From contig NW_019775444.1 of the NCBI RefSeq assembly GCF_001039355.2, forward strand, positions 254,359-318,358: a DNA stretch of 64,000 nt, in the 5' to 3' direction. This DNA comes from Lingula anatina. Taxonomy: Eukaryota; Brachiopoda; Lingulata; Lingulida; Lingulidae. Numbering within the stretch: position 1 is the stretch's first letter; each line of letters begins with the position of its first letter. Shown here in pieces: positions 1 to 11,822 of this stretch. The position numbers and the translations under genes are program-made. The notes below the pieces were generated by a model. It did no database searches, was not told where the DNA came from, and worked only from the letters and a program-made list of their open reading frames with translations.

Positions 1-482
1 GTATAAAAATAATAATATAATAATAAAAACAATGATCTGCTTTAAAAATCTTGATTTATACATTTTTACTTTGGTGCATATTTGCAAATAAAAAAAAATA
101 GAATCAAAGCACAATGGCACAATGGCTGTGGTACCATTTTGCATGTTAACATTAATGCGGTGGCATACAGTACATACATACATACTTAACACACCATTCA
201 AAGTTACAGGAATAGAATTATTAGTGCCCAGAACTCCACGAAAAAGATTTTGAAATCAACTTTATTATTTCTCAATGCCATATAATTTATTCAATCATGC
301 AAAACATCGCGTTTTCCAGTTCGTTTCTTTCTTTTTTCTGTAATTTCCGAGGTCCCGCAATAATTTACTATCATCTACCGCCACCAAAGGCCTCCAAGTG
401 TAATTTCGATTTCACAATAAATGAATTGAATTTGGTTCAGTTGAAGTTAACCTTGAAACCGTGGGAGACGGTAGAGATATGA

Positions 483-532
483 ATGAAGTTCCGTGTTTTA
501 ACGTAGGCCTACCTTAAAACACGGAACTTCAT
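483..532. repeat. Perfect 19-bp inverted repeat (hairpin)
   Basis: Arms 483-501 and 514-532 are exact reverse complements, beginning ATGAAGTTCCGTG. The 12-base loop holds a second palindrome, GTAGGCCTAC. The perfect arms suggest a recent fold-back or remnant of a miniature element; a small-RNA precursor is possible but the stem is short. Confidence 0.75.
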
Positions 533-1060
533 CCATAAAGTGGTTATCGATAAAATACGTGATTTATTTGTCTTAATAAAGATTGCCCCCCAACCCAAAC
601 CCTACCTTCTGATGAATTATAACATAGCTCTTGCAAAGAAAGGTTTGGCTGCTTGGATTAAGACTTAATTTCAGCATTTCTTTTTTCATCTTCCTGCAGT
701 TTATATTGACACAAATACTTTAGTGATTGACATCGCAAAGACAAAATCTGTGACATGGTACATGTAGGTATAAATTACGAAACGAGTCTGTGTCTGTAAA
801 GAAATGGGCGTGATACATGTAAGACCCATAAATCTTTGTAAAGAAACACATGGTATCTTTCATCGCAAAGATGAAATGTAGGATATACGTCTATATAACC
901 CAGAGTAACGGTGTAACGGTGTATCGTCTGCTTAGATGGTAAAAGAGAACAAAAATTCGACTGTGACACAGTTGGTCCGATGCAGCAGCTGTAGGAAGGG
1001 TCGAAGATACATGCCTACATGCAGTAGACGCTGTTATATATACGGGGGTGCGCACATGTA

Positions 1061-1065
<5 letters not shown>

Positions 1066-1100
<35 letters not shown>

Positions 1101-1111
1101 TGTGTGTGTTA
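1066..1111. repeat. (TG)n microsatellite
   Basis: Nearly pure TG dinucleotide run with one TTTG interruption. The open frames across it, rich in Thr-His, are repeat artefacts. Confidence 0.9.
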
Positions 1112-3509
1112 GAAAATTAAAATTTTCTGTAATTATAATTATAACGAATAAGCATATCAACGTAATATCAAACAGAAAATACACCAACACGAACACTTTC
1201 TAACCAAATTACTTAAATATGATATTAAATTCTATGAAACTATTCCAAAAGTATAGTCTACCTCAAACGAGAAAAATAAGAGTGTATTGAATCAAAGACA
1301 TTGAAATCAGGTAACACGATTAAGTTGGTCATAGCATGGGAAAAGCAGAAATAAGTAGAAATGATGTCAAAAATTGAACACGTTTTCATGCCTTGGCATT
1401 AAAGACAGTAAGTTTGATAAAACAATGTGACAAATAGATCGATGAAGAAGAAAAATTGATGTCTCGTACTTGTACACGTACAATGTACTCTATAAATGGA
1501 GCATCATTGTAAGAACGTTAACAAGGTTCATCATAGGCAAGGAGATATTTGATACCAATTCCTTGGTATGGGCACCAGTTTTATTATTTATTCAAAAACA
1601 TATCACGCGCAATCTTCCTCCCACGCACACCCACATACATTTGTACGTGTCAGAGGGAGCAAAGACATCTCTCTGTCACGAAACCTTGTACGCTCAGCCG
1701 TACTGACAGGTAAACGGCACATTGTGATCATTTTCTCTTATTAACGAGAAGAAGCATCAATGGAGTATTTACGTAGGAAACAAATCTATTACCTTAGAAA
1801 TCCCTGTGGGCCTGTGACATTAATAGCTCCTTTTTATTCTTTTGGGTAGCCTATCAACTAGACGTCTACGCCAATATATATTTATATGAAAAGTGTCATT
1901 TTTCGCCCTGATACATCATCTGCTACATAGAAAAAATTATCCCAGGTCTCTACCCCACTAACTTGAACTCGTACAGTGTACCAGCAATCTTATTGGCTTA
2001 TAATGAGCTTGGACCTTAGGATCATGATATTTTATTTATTAAATTTTCGTCTTCTAGACATGCATGTTTACATCTGTATTCCCATTAAACAAGGTGAAAC
2101 GGGCTGTAAAACTGTACATAAAATGCAAAGTATCTGGCATAATGTATAGGACGACGTGCTTGGCTGTAAGGTGATACATGTAAGGCTGGGTTCACATATA
2201 TCATCGGCTTTAAGTCGATCTTGATCAGTCCTTAAGCCAAATGGTGTGAGCCAAGCTTCCCCCAGGCCCATGCTAGTGTAACGGTGGAGGTAATTAAAAA
2301 AAACACGTCCAAGTATTTTACGGTAAAGTTATTTATTTGCAAGATCTTCACAAATGGCGCTGTCAAGTAACATGGCACAGTAAGTAGTAATCTGTAAAGC
2401 AGCGAACATTTTACATGAGTGTCGAACGGCAGAATGCGCTCGATTTATGTGATGTTTCTATTTATATGTAAGAAAAAACTGTAAAAATGGGAAACGAGGG
2501 CAGGCAGTGATGCATAAAGTATTTGACGGAGTAGCAATTAGAGTTCCTGATCATGAAGAATTAAGTCCCTATGGAAAGAAATTTGATGTATTTTATCTTA
2601 ATCATAAATACAAGCTTAAATGTGAAAAACGATATACAGTGTGTTTGTACGTCCGATGTGTTCTAGCTCATACTATCTGTACTACTGTGTTCACTGTGTT
2701 CACGTTAAAAGTGTGCAGAATCAGAGGCACGTCGCCTATAAACAATTAGCTGTAAATTGATTGTGGGGCTAGGGAGAGCTGCCTGTCATTGCAATCAGCA
2801 CTGTCAAGCCAAGCCCTCCATATCTGAACTCAAGCATTTAAGTTCACATGGTTATAGTCCCAAACGTAAACCGGGCTTTAACGCGGTTCTACGTCGAATC
2901 AGATCCAATAGGTGTAGAGTAATGTGAACATGGCTTAATAACAGTTATTTAGAACCATCTGCTTACCATTGTCGCTGTCATGAATGATGTTACTTCATCT
3001 ACTCACAGCATCCTCCGACTCTCGTCAGTTTCCCTGATGGAAATTGGTCCTTCGATATTTGAGATATTCACAATCAAATTGACGTAAGTGAAAGAGACTT
3101 CAAATCTAAAATATGTTAGTATATGCGTATAGGCAAGCAGATGACGTTAGTGTGTAATTTTGAGACAATGGGTATACACGTACTCTTGAATTGAAGGACA
3201 TGAGTATTTTGTTGCTGATATTTAATGTGCTAACAAGGTTTAGGGTATAAGAGCGTGAGTTGACCGAGACGGCAGGTAAGTCTTATTAATACTGGAGATA
3301 GGCCTGGCATACAAAGTAGGTCAAAACGGGGGTTGGGGGTGAGCGGGTAGAAATGTAAAGGTAGATTCACGATCTCCCTCCCTCCATTTCTCTTTCTCAA
3401 ACACACCACACACACACACACACATAGCGCGCGTGCAGACAAACACTCACGCGTAGGCTTACACTTTATATGTCAACATGGTAACTGATAAGAATAAAGA
3501 ATAGAGAGA

Positions 3510-3745
3510 GACCATTCCCACAGATATTTGGATCGATCTATCTCCCTGGGGAGTCTCACTAAATTGCTATCAACGTAACCGGCTTAAATGTATGTCACGC
3601 CTAGAATAACTGTTAGGGAGTAATTATATCTTTACCCTAGCTGATTCGGTAGGCGTGGCAGACATTTAAGCCGGTTAAGTGGATAATAATTTAGTGAAAC
3701 TCCCCAGGGAGTTAGATCCAGACTTAGATCCAGATAGGCATGAGA
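3510..3745. mobile_element. Inverted-repeat element, family A copy 1 (MITE-like)
   Basis: Two arms of about 60 bases are inverted copies. The left arm reads CTCCCTGGGGAGTCTCACTA and continues to CCGGCTTAAATG; the right arm is its reverse complement around 3664-3715. The middle contains CTGTTAGGGAGTAATTA. The same plan and related words recur at 13797-14032 and 28160-28345. There is no coding capacity, so this would be a non-autonomous DNA element. Ends are approximate and no target-site duplication is clear. Confidence 0.65.
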
Positions 3746-3749
3746 ACCC

Positions 3750-3753
<4 letters not shown>

Positions 3754-3783
<30 letters not shown>
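3754..3783. repeat. (GA)n microsatellite
   Basis: Uninterrupted GA run directly beside the right end of the family A element. It encodes Arg-Glu repeats in one frame, which is not evidence of a gene. Confidence 0.9.
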
Positions 3784-3787
<4 letters not shown>

Positions 3788-4959
3788 GAGAGAGGTACTC
3801 CCACGAACTTAATATTTACCTTACTTTATCACCACGCTCGAGGAGACACCATGGTCGTAGAGATCATGAAATACGGCCACACTATTGTCACAATAATATG
3901 AGTGGGAGACGAGGAAGGTATGGATGTGTGGGCTATGGGTATCACTGAATCTAATTTGATAATCTTACAACAAAAAGCAAGAGGTATTCAAGTATATAGT
4001 AAATGAAACTAATACCAGACGCTGAAAGAAAATTAATTAGTGCGTGCGTGCTTGTTTTCCTTTTTCCGTACGTCCGTGCGTGTGGGCTGAAGAGCACGAC
4101 TATGTTAGAATTGCACGCTATATTTTTGAGCATGGAAATTCATCTGACGTTGGTTATTAATACGGGAGGTACATAAATACAAACAACAAATGAAAAGAAC
4201 AAAGAAACAGCAAAATAAGAAAGGCAATACAACTCGAGGTGCAGTAAGTGTCTCTCATGCTGTGTGACAGTGCTTTCCATTCACTGCATCTTTTTTTCCG
4301 ATGATACAGAGCGAAATGCAGTTTGAAAGATATGTGTAAATGACTCAAATAGACGTAAGTAGCTACATGCAATATAGCAAAATAGCCCTGCCATGAGTAT
4401 CCCATTCTTCAAGGTAAACTTGAACAAATCAGGGGTCTAGCTAGTAACCATTATCGCTGTAGAGATGAAAAGTGTAAGCTTATACTAAGAGAAAAGATAC
4501 GTCGCGCCACATTCGGTGAATGTGTAGATCTTAAGCAGTCCATGGGTCGGAGCTATTAGTGAAAGCTTTTAGCTTTGCGCATCCGTAACTATTGTCAGGC
4601 ACAGGGCTCTGTTAAAATATTCATGGAAATTCGATTTTTGACTTTTGCGGTGTGTCAGCAAGAGCAGCTCAAGTGAAACAAAACAAACAGAGCGTTCGAT
4701 ATGTTTCATCTGGAAACGCATGATCATCGGCGAAGCCCATAGGTCCAGTAAATGGGACGCGAAATGGGGTCATTCATTGAAACTGCAAGAAATTGATTTT
4801 TGCTAAAGTTAACACACAATCAATCCGCCTTCCGGCAGCGAGTATGACTCCTGGTTGATTTGTAGCTCTAGTCTTTTTTACAGCAAGTCTTCCTCCCACT
4901 GTGCACTGTACTGCATTGTACCAGTCTTCGTTTAAAAAGCACGGATATGGGCAACAGAT

Positions 4960-5223
4960 CTTAGTCCTCAACATGAGTGTTCGTAAGGTAAGTAAATCAG
5001 TTTACTTGATATATCAAGTTCAGCCAATTGACCGGACCCAGAGCTCTTATATTCTAGTGGGAATGTACGTAGGCAAGGTAAGTGCCATTATTTAAACATT
5101 GTTCCGTAAGTTTGTCTCATATTGCGATTTTACAAAGATATTCTGACACCGCTGCGTAAATGACTATAGATTTCATTGCATCTGCCAAGGCTTTACCAAG
5201 TATAGAACCTAAGTGTGGGTTTA
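4960..5223 (+). repeat. Diverged duplicated segment, copy 1, with two donor-like sites
   Basis: This stretch aligns by eye with 8490-8778. Shared blocks include AAGGTAAGTAAA, 'cagtttac', 'agccaattgacc', AAGGTAAGTGCC, 'gattttacaaagat' and 'taagtgtgggttta'. Both copies keep two strong splice-donor-like sites, here with GT at 4988 and 5078. In this copy the first donor follows a short ATG-started frame, which is lost in copy 2. It could be a repeat family or a pair of non-coding first exons; no product is proposed. Confidence 0.55.
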
Positions 5224-5783
5224 CTAGTTATTTTCACCCCTAAAAGCACCAAATGAAGGCCATCAGATCCGACCAGTTTGCTCCTTTTATCCCAGGCTTT
5301 GCGACTTCAAACGGGAAATATTTAGCACAGGTACTAGTACATGTACGAGAACATGAAGGGATGTTCTTTAATCTACCTCAGTTTTACACTAAAATTGCCT
5401 TGGTCTTGTTCACAACACTTAAGAGTAAAACATTATGAACTGCCCCATTGTACGACAAACTAGTTGGTTTTGAGAGCTCTGTTAGTGAAAGATTGCTTTG
5501 CTGACATGAAATGTCGAGATTTACGACCCTCTTAAACCATGTGAAAAGCTGCGTAACTAACGGTAATTGCTGGAGGACGTGTTCCGAATACATATTTCTT
5601 TTCATGTGTATGTAAATTGGAGATTCCATGACCTAGGTCGGATCTTTAAGTTGTGTGATATTTTTCACGTTATAGTACGTTTTATTCTGCTGTCAACTTC
5701 ATGACAGCTCTAGCGGGAAGCCAAATCGAATTGTGTTTAAAGCTATTGGTATACCGGTATAACTATGTGCAACGATATGTATT

Positions 5784-6197
5784 CAGGGCCGTAGCCTGAG
5801 CAAAATCCCAGGGGGGGGGGGGGCAGTAAGTGGACACGAGGGGGCGAAGCCCCCAAGGGGGGGGGGGTGTTGGAGGGGGTTTCCCCCTCCCATGGTGTGG
5901 AAAATTTTTAAAAACTGTATGTATAATACTGCATTCTGGTGCATTTTAACTGTTATTTATTGCTCAATCAGAAGTAAGAAATTGTGGGTTCATTTTGCCA
6001 TAAGTACAGTCATTTTTTCAACACAACACGCCCATTGGACTTTCGTAGATTGTCTCAGGATCAGGAATAACGTTTCTTCCTCTGTGGACAAGCAAGAGAG
6101 CCAATCCGCTAAGGCGTTCCTCTGCCATGCTNTTTTTTGCACCTCAAATCCCAGGGGGGGCAGCTGCCCCCCCCCCCCCCCGGAGGCTACGGCCCTG
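5784..6197. mobile_element. Non-autonomous element with CAGGGCCGTAGCC termini
   Basis: The 13-bp ends CAGGGCCGTAGCC and GGCTACGGCCCTG are perfect inverted repeats. The element is flanked on both sides by GTATT (5779-5783 and 6198-6202), a 5-bp target-site duplication. Just inside the ends lie runs of G and C. The interior has no transposase. A single N lies at 6132, next to the homopolymer-rich end. A shorter relative with the same type of ends is at 30794-30962. The ends and duplication are seen directly; assignment to a transposon superfamily is not attempted. Confidence 0.85.
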
Positions 6198-6359
6198 GTA
6201 TTAATACGAATGTTTTATCTTCTCAATATGTCATGGTGGGAAATAATGATTATTAACCACACATTTCAATAACAAAATCGACATCCCTTGCATCTTTGTT
6301 CCCCGAATTGATTGAAACACGGAATAACGTGTAATGTTGTGTGGATAGATTTATTTGCA

Positions 6360-7080
6360 ATTTTGTGCATACAGATCGGACAACGGGTCCTAACTGAATT
6401 AATTGTCCTTACTAAAAATAACCAAATGCAGGAAATAAATCGTCAGAGCGACCAATTTCCTCGTCCAGTTCAAGGTTTAATAACGTCAATGGGAACTTGA
6501 AATGTTTACTCTTCGGTCTAACACGGCAAAAAGTATTCCTGGTGTGTTGTAAGTTTTCAGGTGATTTTGTGCTTATATCTCTTTGCCCCCCCCCCTCCCC
6601 CATAATTTTTAGCAATGCAACCTTCTATTAATCAGTTCTCAACACATGTTTACATTAAAGCAAATTTTTCTTGAAAATAACCAAATCAAGGAAATCAATC
6701 AGCGAATGCACCGCTTTGCACGTTCAATCGTTTAGAAGAGGATGTCCGATTGCGTTATTATACCAGTCTTTCGTGCTTAGCACCTCAGTCTCTTAATAGA
6801 GTATCATTGTTTTCGTTCGATCTGGTGTAAATTAATTCTTTTCACTTGTTTGAATTAAAGTAACTATACTAAGGGAAAAAAGCCAAATCAAGGCAATGTC
6901 AATGCCAATCAGTGGATCTATCAATTAACCTTCAAACAGCCGTTAATCTCTAACGACGTGTAAATTATTTTTTTACACTTGTTTGAAATAAAGTAAGCTT
7001 TCTTAGGAAAAAAGCTATATTAAGGAAATCAATCAGTGGCTGTAGTAATTTATCTTCACACTTTCGCTAACCACTCGTGG
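6360..7080. repeat. Diverged tandem repeat, about four units
   Basis: Units recur near 6368, 6608, 6824 and 6957. Each runs from a 'cacttgtttgaattaaagta'-like block into an A-rich block and then 'ccaaatcaaggaaatcaat', followed by 'cag(c/t)g'. Unit spacing is uneven, about 130-240 bases. No frame runs through it. The later units resemble each other most, as expected for a decaying array. Confidence 0.55.
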
Positions 7081-10000
7081 CGCTTTTTTAACGGCATTGT
7101 GCTATGTTATGCGGCCTGACTTTATAAAAACCTATAAATGCTTACGTTATGCCTAACTCATCCCAACTTCACATCAGGGTGGAATTGGAGAGAAATATTC
7201 ATTTGCAAGGTGAAGTCTTTCCTGACTTGAAGCGAGACAGTGCTACCTTGATTCCCAGAGCACTTTTTGGGACTTTCACCCATCTGCTATTCGCTATCTG
7301 CCCCCGTTTCATTGTTGATAAAGGTGAGTTACTTATGGACTCTGAAAACTCAGGCTGGGAGGTTTATTAATCCTACGCTTTACATGTTTCATTTTCATTT
7401 TTTTGTCGGAGTTTTAAGTTGAATTTTTGATAGAATGCGCAGTCGTGTTGGACAAGACTCACAAATATCTGATTTGAAGCTTGGTCATTGCCTCGTTGAC
7501 CAAGATTTTGGTCTATTTCAAATCAAGATGAATCGCCAGAAGTCTGAAGCAGTATAGCATTTTATTTTTGTTTATAAAGAGGTTCGCTATGTTATTGAAC
7601 TGTACATGTACCATTACTTATTCAGCTGAGGCCCAAGTAGACTAAAATTTTGGTCTTAGAATTAAGACAGGCTTTTGATCTCTTGTGTCTTTGTGAAACC
7701 AGACCCAGGCTTGTCAAGCTGTCCCAGTTGGTAGATAGCACCGCTTACGTTATTTTTCCCTAAAATAGTGATACTTTATATGGTCTTCACTGTAAAGTAA
7801 CCATAACTGTTTGGTGACTGTCAACGAGTATATTCAACACATAAAGATAATGGCATACCTTCCACGCTCTGCGACACACGGTGTTCTCCCATTAGCACGC
7901 TGCGCTTTAAAGAGCATGCGATTGTCAACATACTTTGTCAACAAAATTTGCCTCTTTCTAATTTACTCCGCTTGTTCATTTTTCAGAGGGTTGTTGTTTC
8001 GCCTCTCTTAACTGTCTCTTTTGTTAAGAGCACGATGGTGTAGAAAAAACCCTGCATTTACTTAGAATGTATTTACTAGAAAGCGAACCTTTATTCAAAT
8101 TAATTAATGCAGCTTGGCATTTTTGTTTCTTTCTATAGATATTAATGACGTAGGGTTATTAATACTGTTTTAGTGACTATCAGCTCGTAGGTAGAAAACA
8201 ATCCTACAACACCATGGGATGAATGTTAATTTCGTTTGGTTGATGGTACAAACTGAGATCATTATCTTTTATCCTTTTAATCCATGCCTGATCTTAATTG
8301 GCACAAAATGTAAATGTCGTAGTGCCGTGCTTCCGCGAAAAATATTAATTTTGATACACAAAGAGACAAAAAATACGTCACTTATTATAAATGACGTTTG
8401 TAGAGCAGCACTGGGTATCAGCCCTTTTCTTTTGAGACTTAAGCTTTGCCGATGCGTCTTGTGATAAATGCAAAGAGATCTTAAACTGACTGGCAGCTGT
8501 GTAGTTAGAAACAAAGGCTTAGCTCACGTGCTTGTAAGGTAAGTAAAACAGTTTACCCTGTACATTTACATTAAATCTAGCCAATTGACCAAACTCATAG
8601 CACTTAAGCTCCAGTAGGAATTCACGTACGCAAGGTAAGTGCCCTTTCTTACGCAATGTTACATTGGGATTTTACAAAGATCTTGAGGCACCGCTGTGCG
8701 TAACTGGGCTATTGATATCACTACATCTGCCAATGCTGATTCCAAGTAAACTTGTTGTGGAACTTAAGTGTGGGCTTACGGGGTCTGCATTGCCCTTCTC
8801 CTAATCATGTGAATGGGCGGATTTGTGGGTGAAAATATAGTGAGGTTTATGATTGATGGGAAATATGTATTATTACACATTGTTTGTGTGTGTGTGCATA
8901 CCAGGTGCGCAGATGACAGTGATCTTCGTTTAAAAAAAAGTTTCGAAAGGTATCGAAAATATCAACGGACACTGTTTTGGTGAATTCATTTGTGCCAACA
9001 CTTCCCCGAGACACACTTTGTGCCAACACTTTATCTGGAAGTGTTTCCGTTTACCCAACACACTTGTATTACACCCTTGTATTCAGCAGGAGATTTGAAA
9101 CGAAGATTAAGTCCTCGTGCCATTTTGAACATACGCTTGACAACTGATCGTCTTCCCTAGTAAGTTTCGACATGTACACATATAAATGTAGATGATATGT
9201 TGTCTGGCACAGTGAAATGTTTCAGTTGATTTTTAAAGTCGGTGGATTCAATAATATTTTGTATTTGGGTGTAATTTTAATGGAGCTAGGTCCTTGCGTG
9301 TAAATATGCACTGCATGCATCGTGTAAAGCCGCAAAGACCTAGGACATTTCCAGGTAATTGTGAAGTATTGCCAGAGAAAGAGAAGGGGGTGTAAGCATG
9401 TAGCCATTTTATATGAATAATCGATCGAAACCCTCGCATTTTTGCAATATTTTCCGTGTGAAAGCATTTATATCCTTTATTTCGTGCAGAATTTTAGGTA
9501 ATGTGCTTCGACTCGTCACCACATTAGTAATGGCATATTCTCGTCGCTTTTTTTAATTGGAATTTGTGGTTTTTTACTTAGCCTAACAAGAGCTCATTTT
9601 AGGTCACGCGTGTTCTGACGTGAAAATCGTCAAGGTGTTTCTTTCTCCTTGTCTTCATCCAGTTTGTGTTCATTTAACTGATACCGGGTTGTTAGTGCAA
9701 GAGCACGAAGCATTAATTTGAACTATATAGTTCTATCAATATATCATTTCACTGGTAGCAATGCTAATGCTATTGAACCCGCCGCGTGCCGAAGCATATA
9801 GTTAGTAAAAAGACAAAAATAATTGGCCATAGCGTTACGGATGTGGAATGAAATTGATGCAGTTTGCTTTTATCTGTGAAAATAGGACTCTAGTTCATGG
9901 ACTATAAAGTGAATTATTCATTTGCTGTTGAACAATTATTGTTCTTCAAACCTGTCCAATTGGATCGCAGTCCTCGAGTTTTTTTTATGAAGAAAGTTCC

Positions 10001-10765
10001 TATTCAGCAAGCATTATCAGTTAGATTTGTTCAAGCTCTAGTGCAGCGTAGAATTATTTTGAAATATCGAATAAATTTCATGGAGTAAAGCATCAATGCA
10101 ACAAACCAGATTGCTTTGATCATCACATGAGAATGATAGGTATTCCATAAAGTATGTAAAACCTTTTGTTCTCATAAAAATCCAAGCTCCTTAAGCGCAT
10201 TGCATCTGTTGTTATTCTAGTCACACGTGTTATTTCCTGAAGTCGATGGACAGGACTTAAATTGTGACAATTTCTCAAGCACATAAAAGTGCCTACGTGG
10301 TACTGTTGATAAGAAATATGTGATACATCCAACAAACAATGGCACTAGTGTAAGCAATCGCTTAACTCCCGCGGCTGAACATACTTTCCTTTTAAGAGAA
10401 CGATTGAAACAATAAAGAATAATGCAAAACGCCATAGGACGCCTTTGATTCTCTTTCCCACTTCTAGGTCAAATCTATCATTCAAAACTCACGCTTTTTT
10501 TTCAAAGGCAATGTTCCAAGAAACTTCCCAGTAAAGAGAATCATTATTTTGTACACGAAAACAAACGCTTAATAAATACAACTGTTAATGTCATGAAACC
10601 CCCAGTTTTAATACACGAAGAATGGCAGCTGCCTATCCCCTTGGGAGGGCAGGGCATTGATTAAATAACACCTTGATACTGAATGCCCAGTATGATATCG
10701 TCACCTTATAAATCATATACAGTTCTATAGCACGGTAAGGCGACCAGTATACGGGTATTTTCCAA
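7081..10765. other. Non-coding stretch, no gene seen
   Basis: Apart from the second copy of the donor-bearing segment (8490-8778), I see no domain-bearing frame, RNA gene or clear mobile element. Frames are short and overlap on both strands. Confidence 0.55.
8490..8778 (+). repeat. Diverged duplicated segment, copy 2, with two donor-like sites
   Basis: Second copy of 4960-5223 in the same orientation, about 3.5 kb downstream. Donor-like GTs lie at 8539 and 8635, 96 bases apart (90 in copy 1). Keeping both AAGGTAAGT words in otherwise diverged DNA is unusual. There is no matching acceptor or coding frame. Confidence 0.55.
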
Positions 10766-10769
10766 CCTC

Positions 10770-10894
10770 TTGATTGGCTTCATGCGTGGGCAACTTAACT
10801 CGACAAGGGCGGAGGACGATTTCTATTATTCTGCTATAGATGCTCGGAGTCCGTTGGCTTGCATTTCTGCGTTGAAAAAATTCTTGCAAACATG
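10770..10894 (+). promoter_or_regulatory. Candidate promoter and first exon for the Di-Ras gene
   Basis: An inverted CCAAT box (GATTGG, about 10772) and a GC box (GGGCGG, about 10807) precede a GC-richer stretch ending in ACATG|GTAAGTT, a strong donor with the intron starting at 10895. The next well-placed acceptor I noticed upstream of a gene is TTTTTAG at 15063-15069, 33 bases before the Di-Ras start. If joined, the final ATG of this exon is in frame with the GTPase and would add the residues [12 protein letters not shown]. The promoter call is inference from motifs only. Confidence 0.35.
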
Positions 10895-11757
10895 GTAAGT
10901 TATGGCTTGCTTGAGAAGAGGCATTGGTTTAAGATAAATTTAGGATAATGAGTTGCATCATAATAGTGTGAAGATACGGCAGTGCTTGGTAACATTTGGC
11001 CTTTTTATGTTTTTGCAGCATTTCATTTAAAATGTCACGGGTTTGACAGGCATACTCCGTCCAGAAGGAGTTGCATGTAACTATTTTGCTAACACTCGGA
11101 GACGGTAGTCCTGCGGAATTTGAGGGTTCGATTTGGGGGGTTCGATTGAAACGCCTTTTTGGTCGGAAAAAGGTTCACTCTGAATCAAAATTGGATTCAT
11201 AATCTCTGCTATTTTCAGTGATAATTGAGTCATTTATGAGGATAAAGGGATCCACTTTTTTTAGGAAAAGAACCCCCTTTGGAATTGCGGTCTAAAGGCC
11301 AGTACACGTATGATTAATTCACAACCTCAAACTAGTTCTAGAGTCTAAAAAGCTATTTTCAGTAGTAATCTTCACTATACTGTGCTGACTAACCCAGTGG
11401 CAATATTCTAAATGTTACAATCAATTTATTGCAAGTTAATCTTATAAATTCTAAAATTATTAGATTAGACGAAGTAGTAGAATGATGGACCAGGTGGGTG
11501 CATTCATGCAGTCGAACATTCCAGCAAGCAAATTGATCAACCGAATACGTAAGCGCAAAGGTTTTTTTGGACTGTTTAGATGAAAAAAATATTTGTTTAG
11601 GGCATCTGTATCTATAAGATAATTATTTGACATATATTTCGATGGGGGGCCAACACTTAGAGTAATGAGTACTCCAGTTTCGACTATTCTGAATCTGTGT
11701 AGTAGTACATGTAATAGGCAATTGCAAGAGTACCGTGTATAGTTTTCGTAGAGCAGC

Positions 11758-11761
11758 CACA

Positions 11762-11818
<57 letters not shown>
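11758..11818. repeat. Compound (AC)n(AG)n microsatellite
   Basis: About ten AC units pass directly into more than twenty AG units. The Ser-Leu and Val-Cys rich frames read through it on the minus strand are artefacts. Confidence 0.9.

Positions 11819-11822
<4 letters not shown>

Larger units (their letters stand above)
1..3480. other. Non-coding stretch, no gene seen
   Basis: No open frame here exceeds about 100 codons, and none shows a recognisable domain or splice-supported continuation. The stretch is AT-rich with scattered simple repeats. The hairpin at 483-532 and the TG microsatellite at 1066-1111 are the only structured parts I can point to. Confidence 0.6.

Noticed and set aside
3679-3948. 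89-codon plus-strand frame with Arg-Glu repeats
   Set aside because: It runs through the right arm of a family A element and the GA microsatellite.
5892-6272. 126-codon plus-strand frame
   Set aside because: It lies mostly inside the 5784-6197 mobile element, crosses an N and a C homopolymer, and shows no transposase motif.
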